Shown here: positions 1 to 5,752 of the stretch, one piece after another | Position numbering within the stretch: position 1 is the stretch's first letter | How the letters are laid out: the number at the start of each line of letters is the position of its first letter | Source of the DNA: Chromatiales bacterium | GTDB taxonomy: Bacteria; Pseudomonadota; Gammaproteobacteria; JACCYU01 | Direction of reading: 5' to 3' | Assembly: GCA_031177845.1 (NCBI GenBank) | Contig: JAPSGG010000128.1 | Location: 1 to 5,752 of the forward strand | Length of the DNA: 5,752 nt | The notes under the pieces: model-generated | The model's database searches: none | The model's input: only the letters and a program-made list of their open reading frames with translations | Told to the model about the DNA's origin: nothing | Made by a program: the position numbers and the translations under genes

Positions 1-32
1 CCTAGCGGCACGCGCCGCCAGGCCTGAGCAAC

Positions 33-572
33 TCACTCCGTATCGGACACCCCGAGTTGAACGTGGAATGCCATCCGGTCGTAATAAAATGTGATTGAAT
101 CCTGCCATTCACGGGCTCCATGAAGGTCGCGCTAGGAAAAGTGAAGGAATTTCCTGTGGATTGCATACCGGCGAGCGGGCCTTTGGGAAACGGCTCCGCG
201 CAAGTGTCGCTCATCACCCATTGCTGGGCTAATACCTTTCCGTTCACCAGTGTAAGGCTCACTGCCGTTACCTTGAAATCGGGAATCGCCGTGAACATCC
301 GTTGTGCATAGTGCGCGATCTACGATCCAGGAACTGGGCCGCCTGTGGACGGCGAGCTATAACGGCTGTCTTGGTGGAACAGCTTCGCAATGCCGGCCGC
401 GTCGTGGCGGTTCCAGGCGCCGTTCAATTCGCCGTATAACGCAACGAGGGTTGCCCGATTCTTTGTCATCTGAAGCCGTGTCCTTGGCCTGCCTGATGGC
501 GAAGAGTGTGCTGAAGATTGCCAGCGCGTCTGCTAGACGAGCTAACGATTGAAGAACACGATGAATTAACAT
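33..572 (-). pseudogene. SnoaL-like (NTF2-fold) protein with predicted export leader, broken by one amber codon and two frameshifts
   Basis: The minus strand from the ATG at 572-570 to the TGA at 35-33 encodes a SnoaL/ketosteroid-isomerase-like domain in pieces. The leader frame (572 to about 457) starts MLIHRVLQSLARL, with basic residues and then a hydrophobic stretch ending near FAIRQA, like a weak signal peptide. The domain continues one frame over (about 453 to 90): GAWNRHDAAGIAKLF, AHYAQRMFTAIPDFKV, an AQQWVMSDT strand and MEPVNGRIQSHF, all typical of SnoaL-like proteins. It then returns to the leader frame for YYDRMAFHVQLGVSDTE and stop. Both shifts fit single-base changes in runs: one extra base in CCC at 454-456 and one missing base in AAAA at 86-89 (plus strand). 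Correcting them gives 179 codons, a normal family size. A TAG at 322-320 (codon 84 of the reconstruction) remains, one change from GAG. Family function is varied (isomerase, cyclase, hydrolase or binding), so no substrate is assigned. Sequencing error could explain the indels, less easily the stop. Confidence 0.85.
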
Positions 573-580
573 GGGAATTA

Positions 581-585
581 CCTCC
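581..585 (-). promoter_or_regulatory. Ribosome binding site of the SnoaL-like pseudogene
   Basis: The minus strand reads GGAGG, then eight bases, then ATG at 572-570. This near-ideal Shine-Dalgarno sequence picks out the leader frame as the original start of the broken gene, although the domain homology lies in a different frame until the first indel is corrected. Confidence 0.7.
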
Positions 586-601
586 AATATATGAAAAAGG
601 C

Positions 602-617
602 GCGTGTAGCGACACGC
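602..617. repeat. Short inverted repeat (hairpin) upstream of the SnoaL-like pseudogene
   Basis: GCGTGT, a four-base loop AGCG, and ACACGC form a perfect 6-bp stem. It lies 30 bases upstream of the SnoaL-like start codon on the minus strand, so it could sit in the 5' leader of that transcript or be an operator. There is no T tract, so it is not an intrinsic terminator. Confidence 0.4.
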
Positions 618-826
618 CCGACGCGTGCGGTGATAGCGGGACGGCTTGCGCCGCGCGCTGCCCCTTCGCATGCGCAAAGTGTTGGCCGACAAGCACGCGG
701 GCAAGAGTCTCTTACAGTAAGTAACACGCGATATCGAGGTAATCAGTTATGCATGTTGAGAGGCTCCGTGCATGGCTCGCTTGTTACGAGCGCTTATTGG
801 TGCCGGCCTAAAGAACTGGATGAGCA

Positions 827-2422
827 GTGGCACAGCAACATCAGGGCTCTTGTTGGACCGATGAACAGGCTGCTGCCGTGCGTGTGGCGGTTGAGCGCAT
901 CGCCACCAGTGCGGTGTTGCGGCAGTCGCCGCGCCAGCAGCGGCTCTTGCGCTACCTCGTGAATGCGACTCTCGCCGGAGATTCGGCCCTTCTCAAGGGC
1001 TACAGGCTGGGGATCGAGGTCTTCGACCGAGCGCCAGATTTTGATCCGCGCATCGATCCTATCGTGCGAGTCGAGGTAGGGCGCCTGCGCGGCAAGCTCA
1101 TCGAGTACTACGCGGGCGTGGGTCGTGACGATCCGGCCCTCATCGATTTGCCCACAGGCGCCTATGTGCCGCGCATTGATTTTCGCTCAGTACATCCTCC
1201 CGCTGGTGTTGTGCACATCATCACCACTGGCCTTGAAGAACGCCCATCACTGGTCGTGCTGCCATTTACCAATATCTCGAATAATCCGGCACAGGACTAC
1301 TGGGCCGACGGGATTAATGAAGATCTGATTACCGATCTTTCCAAGCTCTCCGGGCTATTCGTCATCTCCCGCCATTCTGCCTTCGTGTACAAAGACGTGC
1401 AAAAGCGCGTCGAGCAGATCGGCGCCGAGCTCGGCGTGCGCTACGTCCTGGAAGGCAGTATGCGGCGCGGCGCGGACACCGTACGCATCACGGCTCAGCT
1501 GATTGATGCAAAGCAGGGCGGCCACTTGTCGGCACAACGATACGACCGTGAATTGGGGGTCAATTTCGCCGTGCAGGATGTGGTGACGCGTAACATCGTC
1601 GCGGCCCTCGAGGTTCAGCTCACGCGCCAGGAGATGCAGCGCCTCGGGCACGAAGGCGCGACCAGCATCGAGGCGCGCGACTGGCTGTTGCGTGGACTCC
1701 AGCGCTTTTGGTCATATACGAAAGAGGAGAACGCCGCAGCGCAGACCTGTTTCCGACGAGCGATCGAGCTTGATCCAAGCTACGCGGCTAGCTATGCCTG
1801 GCTTGCTCGCAGTTACGTATTCCAGTTCATCGTGTGCAGGGACGAAGCCGCTAAGCATGCGCTGGAGGCAGCTTGCGAGCACGCGTACAAGGCTGTAGAA
1901 CTCGACAGTCTACTGCCACTCGCTCATTCCATGGTGAGTTGGGTCGAGCTGTGGCGCAGACAATCGGAGGCTTCCATCAAGTCCGCTCGGCGTGCCATCG
2001 CGTTGGACCCGAACAATGCGGATGCGCACCTATACTGCTCATTGATCCTGTCAGCCTCTGGGCGCGCCGAAGAGGGATTACGACAGATCGAGACGGCGAT
2101 GCGCTCGAACCCGCATCCGGCGGTCTTTTATCTATTCGCGCTCAGCCAATGCTATTTTGCGCTGGAGCGCTACTTAGAGGCGCTCGAGGTATACCGCCGG
2201 AGTGTCGAGTTGCGCCCGGCGATACATGCGAATGACACCTACCTGGCCTGCATTTACACCGCGCTCGGCTGTATGGAGGACACTGCTCGCGAACGCGAGA
2301 TGGTGCTCGCCATTGAACGAGGGGCCCAGCCGCTGGTGGTGCACACGATGTGGACCGACCAGAAACTGCGTGAACGCTATTATGAACTCCTGCGCCGTGC
2401 CGACTTGAGTTGGGCCGACTGA
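827..2422 (+). CDS. TolB_N/FlgO-like domain and TPR protein, probable cytoplasmic regulator
   Basis: The protein has 531 residues. Residues 22-117 form an N-terminal module (RLLRYLV, GIEVFDRAPDFDPRIDPIVR, VGRLRGKLIEYY, LPTGAYVPR) that I recognise from bacterial TolB/TPR proteins often loosely labelled adenylate cyclase or transcriptional regulator; its function is not established to my knowledge. Residues 141-266 (LVVLPFTNIS, YWADGINEDLITDLSK, VRYVLEGSMRR, ITAQLIDAKQGGHLSAQRYDR) match the TolB_N/FlgO-like domain. Residues 286-464 hold about five TPR units with endings such as FRRAIELDPSYA, ARRAIALDPNNA and YRRSVELRPA. There is no signal peptide and no hydrophobic segment between the modules, so it is probably cytoplasmic. 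No nucleotide-cyclase catalytic domain is present, so a cyclase label would be wrong. The GTG at 827 is chosen because an in-frame TGA lies at 821-823 and the N-terminal module starts soon after; the ribosome binding site is weak (GGA at 818-820). A GTG at 878 is the alternative. A role in signalling or protein assembly is inference. Confidence 0.85.
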   Translation: MAQQHQGSCWTDEQAAAVRVAVERIATSAVLRQSPRQQRLLRYLVNATLAGDSALLKGYRLGIEVFDRAPDFDPRIDPIVRVEVGRLRGKLIEYYAGVGRDDPALIDLPTGAYVPRIDFRSVHPPAGVVHIITTGLEERPSLVVLPFTNISNNPAQDYWADGINEDLITDLSKLSGLFVISRHSAFVYKDVQKRVEQIGAELGVRYVLEGSMRRGADTVRITAQLIDAKQGGHLSAQRYDRELGVNFAVQDVVTRNIVAALEVQLTRQEMQRLGHEGATSIEARDWLLRGLQRFWSYTKEENAAAQTCFRRAIELDPSYAASYAWLARSYVFQFIVCRDEAAKHALEAACEHAYKAVELDSLLPLAHSMVSWVELWRRQSEASIKSARRAIALDPNNADAHLYCSLILSASGRAEEGLRQIETAMRSNPHPAVFYLFALSQCYFALERYLEALEVYRRSVELRPAIHANDTYLACIYTALGCMEDTAREREMVLAIERGAQPLVVHTMWTDQKLRERYYELLRRADLSWAD

Positions 2423-2442
2423 TGTCGGCGGCGCACGGACGC

Positions 2443-2464
2443 AGCGCCGGTGGCGCTTCGGTTT
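2443..2464 (+). terminator. Possible weak intrinsic terminator in the convergent spacer
   Basis: AGCGCC, loop GGT and GGCGCT give a perfect 6-bp GC-rich stem 20 bases after the TPR gene stop, followed on the plus strand by TCGGTTT. The T run is short and interrupted, so termination strength is doubtful. The spacer between the two convergent stop codons is only 40 bases, so any terminator for either gene must lie here or in the opposite gene. The minus strand has no T run after the stem. Confidence 0.4.
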
Positions 2465-3635
2465 AATCGGCCGAATGTCCGGTGCGTTCCATCTGCGCGA
2501 CCAGGGCTTCCAGCAAACGGTCTACTTGCTCTTCGATATGCGCGGCGGAGAGGGTGATGCGCAGCCGTGCTGTGCCGCGTGGCACCGTGGGCGGGCGGAT
2601 TGCCGTGACGAGCAAACCTTCCTCGAACAAAGCATCGCTTATAGCCTTGGCTTTCACCGCATCGCCGATGAGTACAGGCTGAATCGGTGTTTCGGACGAC
2701 ATTAAAGACAGGCCCAGTTGTTCCGCGCCGCTTCGAAAGCGCTCGATAAGCGCGCGCATCTTATCCCGGCGCCAAGCTTCATTCCGCGAGACGCGCAGTG
2801 CGGCGCGCGTGGCTTCGGCCAGTGCGGGCGGCGGGGCGGTGGTGTAGATGTAAGTGCGCGCCTGCTGGATGAGCATTTCGATGAGCGCTTCGCTACCGGC
2901 GACAAACGCGCCAAAGGTGCCCAGCGCTTTGCCGAGCGTGCCCACCAATATCGGAACGGAATGACTGTTCACGTGTAGGTGCTCCAAGGCGCCGCGCCCG
3001 CTTTCACCCAGGACGCCGAAGCCATGTGCGTCGTCGATCATCAGCCATGCGTCGTAGTTGGCGGCGACATCCGCGAGTTCGCCAATGGGCGCGATATCGC
3101 CTTCCATGCTGAATACACCATCGCTCAGAATCAGCTTTTCGCCCCGTGTCCGGGTGGCGAGCTTTCGCTGTAGCTCATCAACGTCACGATGCGGGTAACG
3201 TACAAAACGCGCGCCGCTCAGCAGGCCCGCGTCCAGCAGCGAGGCATGGTTGAGCCGGTCTTCGAATACCGCGTCGCCGCGCCCGAGCAAGGCTGAGACG
3301 ACACCCAGATTCGCCATGTAGCCGGTCGAGAATAATAACGCGCGTTCGCGGCCGGTGAACTCGGCGAGTTCCTCTTCCAACGCATGGTGCGCGCGCGTGT
3401 GGCCATTGATCAGGTGCGCGGCGCCGCTGCCGATACCATATTCATCCGCAGCCTTCGTGAAGGCGGCGATGACTGCCGGATGATTCGCCAGCCCTAGATA
3501 GTCGTTACTGCAGAACGAGACAACCTGCTTGCCGTCGATGACTCGCTCCGCCCCCTGCGGACCCTCTGCAACGCGGCGGGTACGATAGAGTTGATCGGTG
3601 CGGCGCCTCTCAAGCGGCGGGCGCAGGTCCTTCAC
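2463..3635 (-). CDS. bioF: 8-amino-7-oxononanoate synthase (KAPA synthase)
   Basis: This PLP enzyme of the alpha-oxoamine synthase family condenses pimeloyl-ACP (or pimeloyl-CoA) with L-alanine to give 7-keto-8-aminopelargonate, CO2 and free carrier, the first step of biotin ring assembly in the cytoplasm. The 390 residues are close to the 384 of E. coli BioF. Visible motifs are [13 protein letters not shown] (41-53), [12 protein letters not shown] (69-80), TGYMANLG (104-111), [10 protein letters not shown] (128-137) with the PLP-stacking His130, [10 protein letters not shown] (171-180), [10 protein letters not shown] (201-210) with Asp201 and His204, and [11 protein letters not shown] (233-243) with the PLP lysine at 236. 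The C-terminal domain has [16 protein letters not shown] (349-364). The start codon is GTG with AGGA seven bases upstream (3643-3646). It is the last gene of the leftward cluster, 90 bases after the EcsC-family gene. All key residues are intact. Related KBL or serine palmitoyltransferase is unlikely given the neighbouring bioB. Confidence 0.96.
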   Translation of the reverse strand: MKDLRPPLERRRTDQLYRTRRVAEGPQGAERVIDGKQVVSFCSNDYLGLANHPAVIAAFTKAADEYGIGSGAAHLINGHTRAHHALEEELAEFTGRERALLFSTGYMANLGVVSALLGRGDAVFEDRLNHASLLDAGLLSGARFVRYPHRDVDELQRKLATRTRGEKLILSDGVFSMEGDIAPIGELADVAANYDAWLMIDDAHGFGVLGESGRGALEHLHVNSHSVPILVGTLGKALGTFGAFVAGSEALIEMLIQQARTYIYTTAPPPALAEATRAALRVSRNEAWRRDKMRALIERFRSGAEQLGLSLMSSETPIQPVLIGDAVKAKAISDALFEEGLLVTAIRPPTVPRGTARLRITLSAAHIEEQVDRLLEALVAQMERTGHSAD

Positions 3636-3659
3636 GCTTGAATCCTACAACGGAGGTTA

Positions 3660-3701
3660 GAAGCAGCCGAATCCCCCAAGCGACTAGCCGGAAGCAGTCG
3701 A
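3660..3701. repeat. Imperfect 11-bp direct repeat upstream of bioF
   Basis: GAAGCAGCCGA (3660-3670) and GAAGCAGTCGA (3691-3701) match at 10 of 11 positions. Their starts are 31 bases apart, about three turns of the helix, in the 90-base gap between the EcsC-family stop and bioF. The gap also holds ACAGT-AGTC-ACTGT (3711-3724), a 5-bp inverted repeat. I see no good promoter here, so bioF may depend on read-through from the bioB promoter. A binding site is possible but unproven. Confidence 0.35.
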
Positions 3702-3725
3702 CGGCGAACGACAGTAGTCACTGTG

Positions 3726-4505
3726 TTACAGGGTCTTGTATACGTCTCTGATCACATCCGGACTGTGGCTGCGTTCCAGCCTGCGAATGATAAAATGACC
3801 GCGCGCAATATCCTGATAATGGTCGATGAATAGCCAGTTGACGATCGCCCCGCCGGCCGCTCCGATTATCGGTACCGCCTGGGCTGCGACCTTCTCGGAA
3901 ACGACGATGCCGAAGCGGGAGGCGACCTGCGTGATGAGTCTTACTATTACCGGCGCTCCTTTCTGCGCGAGGCCCCGTTCGGAGATGTATCTCGCCGCGT
4001 CGGATACGACACGCTGAAGTGCCGCGCGCACCGCGAAGTAGCCCGTCTCTGTAGCATCATCTGACTTTGACTGACCACCGAGTGCAAAGACCTCGATGCA
4101 CGCAAGCTTGGCTTCCGGGGATCTGATCAGCTCGCCCTCGCTGCGTGCAACATCAGCGATAGACCGCAACATCACCAGCGTGGAGATCGGCAGTTCCACC
4201 GGAAGACCCGCAAGACCAAACGCACCGCCGCCGGCGCCCGTGCCGGCGACGATCATCTTGTGCAGGAAGTTAGACGAGGGCCGAACATGTCGATCATCCA
4301 AGCTCGTAATGGCGAGTTGCAGAGCCTTGTCGAGTGCCGCCCGGGTCGAGTGATTAATGACCTCTGATGCCGAAGCTGGGAGCAGTTGCATGCCCTTCTC
4401 GATGGGTGCCCCCACAGCGTGCGCGATCTTGGCGGCGAGACTCGGATTTTCGAGCAGCGCCTTCGCGTATTGCAGTTCTTCAAGGTCTTCGGGAGGGAGC
4501 GTCAT
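3726..4505 (-). CDS. EcsC family protein
   Basis: From the ATG at 4505-4503 the protein has 259 residues: [20 protein letters not shown], then a Gly/Ala-rich hydrophobic stretch (residues 84-120; [17 protein letters not shown], then [20 protein letters not shown]), an acidic and polar part with [14 protein letters not shown] (131-144), and a second hydrophobic Gly/Ala segment ([20 protein letters not shown], 207-226) before [19 protein letters not shown] (226-244). This is the pattern of the EcsC family, named after a gene beside the B. subtilis ecsAB transporter genes; its biochemical role is unknown. The hydrophobic segments suggest membrane association, although Gly-rich helices can also pack internally. 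The start at 4505 is preferred over the ATG at 4535 because GGAGA lies six bases before it and the ten extra residues (five arginines, [10 protein letters not shown]) look like an antisense-frame artefact of bioB. It overlaps the bioB end by 26 bases, suggesting coupling. A biotin role is not known. Confidence 0.87.
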   Translation of the reverse strand: MTLPPEDLEELQYAKALLENPSLAAKIAHAVGAPIEKGMQLLPASASEVINHSTRAALDKALQLAITSLDDRHVRPSSNFLHKMIVAGTGAGGGAFGLAGLPVELPISTLVMLRSIADVARSEGELIRSPEAKLACIEVFALGGQSKSDDATETGYFAVRAALQRVVSDAARYISERGLAQKGAPVIVRLITQVASRFGIVVSEKVAAQAVPIIGAAGGAIVNWLFIDHYQDIARGHFIIRRLERSHSPDVIRDVYKTL

Positions 4506-5520
4506 TGATCTTCTCCACGGAGAACGCCGCCTCATGGAGGCTTAACGCGTTCAAGCCCAATCGCTCGAAGAGCCACCGGTCCTGGTCCACGTCCGGGTTT
4601 GGAGTCGTCAGCAATTTCTCGCCATAGAATACCGAGTTGGCGCCGGCAAAAAAGCACAGTGTCTGCGTCTCGTCGCTCATGGCGTCGCGACCAGCGGATA
4701 GGCGCACGATAGACTTCGGCATGAGGATGCGGGCGGTTGCAACGGTGCGCACGAATTCCAGTGGGTCCAGTTTTTCGGCTCCATATAGCGGCGTGCCCTC
4801 GACCTGCACGAGCATGTTGATGGGTACCGATTCGGGATGCTCTGGCAGGTTTGCAAGCTGTTGCAATAATCCGGCGCGATCACGGCGGGTCTCGCCCATG
4901 CCCAGAATCCCGCCGCAGCAGACGTGCATGCCGGCGTCGCGCACGTAGGCGAGCGTGTCCAGCCGATCCCGATACACGCGCGTCGTGATGATCTTGCCGT
5001 AATACTCCGGCGAGGTATCGAGATTATGGTTGTAATAGTCGAGTCCGGCCGCACGCAATCGACGCGCCTGGCCGGCACTCAGCATCCCTAGGGTCGCGCA
5101 GGTCTCCAGACCCTCTGCCTTAACGGCCACAATCATGTCCAGCACCTTATCCAATTGCTTGTCGGTCGGGTTGCGCCACGCCGCGCCTATACAGAAGCGC
5201 GAGGCGCCCGCGGCCCTGGCCTTGCGCGCCGCGGCGATCACATCGTCCAGCGGCAACAGCCGCTCGCGTTGTAAGCCCGTGTCATGGCGCGCGCTCTGCG
5301 GACAATACGCGCAGTCCTCCGGGCAGCCGCCGGTCTTGATTGAAAGCAAAGTGCTGATCTGCACGGCGTTCGGATCGTGATATTCCCGATGAACGCCGTG
5401 GGCCATGAAGAGCAGATCATTAAACGGCAGCGACAGCAGCGCCTCGATCTCATCAAGCTGCCAGTCATGGCGAATGGATGTTTGACGGGGCGCACTTCGC
5501 GTGAGTATGGACTGACTCAT
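4480..5520 (-). CDS. bioB: Biotin synthase
   Basis: BioB is a radical SAM enzyme that inserts sulfur between C6 and C9 of dethiobiotin, the last step of biotin synthesis, working as a cytoplasmic homodimer. The 346 residues match E. coli BioB with a constant offset of 13. The radical SAM motif CxxxCxxC is [10 protein letters not shown], with Cys66, Cys70 and Cys73 for the [4Fe-4S] cluster. The [2Fe-2S] ligands are Cys110 (RFCIGAAW), Cys141 (ETCATLG), Cys201 (MHVCCGG) and Arg273 (IVRLSAGR), equivalent to E. coli Cys97, Cys128, Cys188 and Arg260. Other BioB hallmarks are [13 protein letters not shown] (162-174), [14 protein letters not shown] (232-245) and [19 protein letters not shown] (290-308). 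Residue 202 is a second cysteine where E. coli has serine. The ATG has AGGA eight bases upstream and a strong promoter further up. It is the first gene of the leftward operon, and its 3' end overlaps the EcsC-family start. All catalytic residues are intact. Confidence 0.98.
   Translation of the reverse strand: MSQSILTRSAPRQTSIRHDWQLDEIEALLSLPFNDLLFMAHGVHREYHDPNAVQISTLLSIKTGGCPEDCAYCPQSARHDTGLQRERLLPLDDVIAAARKARAAGASRFCIGAAWRNPTDKQLDKVLDMIVAVKAEGLETCATLGMLSAGQARRLRAAGLDYYNHNLDTSPEYYGKIITTRVYRDRLDTLAYVRDAGMHVCCGGILGMGETRRDRAGLLQQLANLPEHPESVPINMLVQVEGTPLYGAEKLDPLEFVRTVATARILMPKSIVRLSAGRDAMSDETQTLCFFAGANSVFYGEKLLTTPNPDVDQDRWLFERLGLNALSLHEAAFSVEKINDAPSRRP
4512..4516 (-). promoter_or_regulatory. 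Ribosome binding site of the EcsC-family gene, inside bioB
   Basis: The minus strand reads GGAGA, six bases, then ATG at 4505-4503. The site lies within the last codons of bioB and decides the start of the downstream gene in favour of 4505 rather than 4535. Confidence 0.7.
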
Positions 5521-5590
5521 CTCGGCTGTCCTGGGCAGGGTGATTTGCAGGGCGATTGTTCTTGCTAGGAGAATATAGGCAGCACCTGCC

Positions 5591-5618
5591 AGTCTATCGG
5601 CCGCATTGGGGCTGTCAA
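5591..5618 (-). promoter_or_regulatory. Sigma70-type promoter of the bioB operon
   Basis: On the minus strand a perfect -35 box TTGACA (5618-5613) is followed after 16 bases by TAGACT (5596-5591), which matches TATAAT at four of six positions. It lies about 70 bases upstream of the bioB ATG, a usual leader length. A second AT-rich element, TATATT (5577-5572), is closer to the gene but has no matching -35 box. It should drive bioB, the EcsC-family gene and probably bioF. Confidence 0.6.
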
Positions 5619-5625
5619 CCGATAG
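5594..5625. promoter_or_regulatory. Inverted repeat across the bioB promoter, candidate operator
   Basis: CTATCGG (5594-5600) and CCGATAG (5619-5625) are perfect 7-bp inverted arms 18 bases apart. The left arm overlaps the -10 box by three bases and the right arm abuts the -35 box, so a dimeric protein bound here would block the bioB promoter. The right arm also reaches the likely ribosome binding site of comF. It does not match the E. coli BirA operator (TTGTAAACC and GGTTTACAA halves), although GGTTGACAG on the minus strand resembles one half. A perfect 7-bp pair in a spacer of this size can arise by chance. Confidence 0.4.
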
Positions 5626-5633
5626 GGGCTCGC

Positions 5634-5752
5634 ATGGCTTACCGATGGCTTAGAGAATTAACTGCATTCCTTTACCCGCCAACCTGTCTATTGTGCGAGT
5701 CCAGAGGGCACGACGACCTCGATCTTTGCCGGGCCTGTGTCGATGCTTTGCC
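5634..5752 (+). CDS. comF: ComF family protein, N-terminal part (runs off the window)
   Basis: The ATG at 5634 opens a frame to the window edge. The 39 codons read [17 protein letters not shown], then CLLC (18-21), then [10 protein letters not shown], then CRAC (32-35), VDAL. The YPPTCLLC...LCRAC arrangement, two CxxC knuckles about ten residues apart near the N terminus, is the zinc-finger start of ComF, which is followed in the family by a phosphoribosyltransferase-like domain (outside this window). ComF is needed for natural DNA uptake in transformable bacteria, where it acts in the cytoplasm with single-strand handling proteins; in many species its role is untested. AGGGG (5624-5628) lies five bases before the start. 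The divergent position next to bioB fits the gammaproteobacterial order and supports the call. A GntX/ComF naming split cannot be settled from 39 codons. Confidence 0.85.
   Translation, partial: MAYRWLRELTAFLYPPTCLLCESRGHDDLDLCRACVDAL

Larger units (their letters stand above)
573..826. other. Divergent intergenic spacer without a recognisable gene
   Basis: This stretch separates the leftward SnoaL-like pseudogene from the rightward TPR gene and should hold the promoters of both. Translations of the open frames crossing it are rich in arginine and proline and match no family I know. It contains small symmetric sequences: a 6-bp-stem hairpin at 602-617, the palindromes CGCATGCG at 667-674 and CGATATCG at 729-736, the near-palindrome CTTACAGTAAG at 711-721, and a GCTCG/CGAGC pair at 775-791. 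I could not find a -35/-10 pair with good spacing on either strand. Confidence 0.6.

Noticed and set aside
86..456. Programmed ribosomal frameshifting in the SnoaL-like gene
   Set aside because: There is no slippery heptamer with a downstream structure at either shift, two opposite shifts would be needed, and the amber codon would still stop translation.
820..864. 14-codon open frame from the ATG at 820 overlapping the TPR start, as a leader peptide
   Set aside because: It has no distinctive composition or attenuator-like structure, and short frames of this kind are common by chance.
591..962. Rightward 123-codon open frame across the spacer and the start of the TPR gene
   Set aside because: Its translation is rich in arginine and alanine, matches no family, has no good ribosome binding site, and overlaps the well-supported TPR gene in another frame.
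827..2422. Adenylate cyclase annotation for the TPR protein
   Set aside because: Related TPR proteins often carry this label, but no cyclase catalytic domain is visible in the 531 residues.
2718..3406. Open frames of 62 to 86 codons inside bioF on both strands
   Set aside because: They are shadow frames of a GC-rich gene with intact enzyme motifs, and none shows a domain or ribosome binding site.
4503..4535. Upstream ATG at 4535 as the start of the EcsC-family protein
   Set aside because: It has no convincing ribosome binding site and adds an arginine-rich stretch overlapping bioB, while the ATG at 4505 has GGAGA at ideal distance and a natural N terminus.
5574..5579. TATAGG as a -10 box for comF on the plus strand
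   Set aside because: No -35-like hexamer lies 15 to 19 bases upstream; the nearest candidates (TTGCAG, ATTGTT) are at the wrong distance.
5604..5625. BirA operator of the E. coli type at the bioB promoter
   Set aside because: Only one half-site-like sequence is seen (GGTTGACAG on the minus strand); the matching TTGTAAACC half is missing at the required distance.

Overview
The window looks like chromosomal DNA from a GC-rich Gammaproteobacterium. The main reason is the divergent comF / bioB arrangement at the right end, with bioB and bioF read leftward as one biotin cluster; this order is familiar in Gammaproteobacteria. A cytoplasmic TolB_N-like plus TPR protein suggests a soil or freshwater lineage rather than an enteric one. 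Genus and species cannot be read from the sequence.

Layout from left to right. (1) 33-572, minus strand: a broken gene for a secreted or exported SnoaL-like (NTF2-fold) protein. It carries one in-frame amber codon and two single-base homopolymer length errors; undoing the two indels restores one reading frame of 179 codons plus a stop. (2) 573-826: a gene-free divergent spacer with small hairpins and no convincing promoter. (3) 827-2422, plus strand: a 531-residue protein with an N-terminal module, a TolB_N/FlgO-like domain and about five TPRs, probably a cytoplasmic regulatory or scaffolding protein. (4) 2423-2462: a short convergent spacer with a hairpin. (5) 2463-5520, minus strand: an apparent operon bioB - EcsC-family gene - bioF. 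(6) 5521-5633: a divergent regulatory spacer with a good sigma70-type promoter for bioB and an inverted repeat lying across it. (7) 5634 to the window edge, plus strand: the first 39 codons of comF, recognised by its paired CxxC zinc-finger motifs.

How the genes work together: BioF makes 7-keto-8-aminopelargonate (KAPA) and BioB inserts sulfur into dethiobiotin, the first and last steps of biotin ring assembly. bioA, bioC, bioD and bioH are not in the window, and the cluster ends after bioF against the convergent TPR gene, so those genes must lie elsewhere if the pathway is complete. The EcsC-family gene begins inside the 3' end of bioB with a strong ribosome binding site of its own, so it is probably translationally coupled to bioB; it has no known role in biotin synthesis.

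I found no mobile element, CRISPR array, tRNA or rRNA, and no clear new defence or biosynthetic system. The most informative points are the multiply broken SnoaL gene, the EcsC gene embedded in the biotin operon, the inverted repeat on the bioB promoter, and the truncated comF at the edge.
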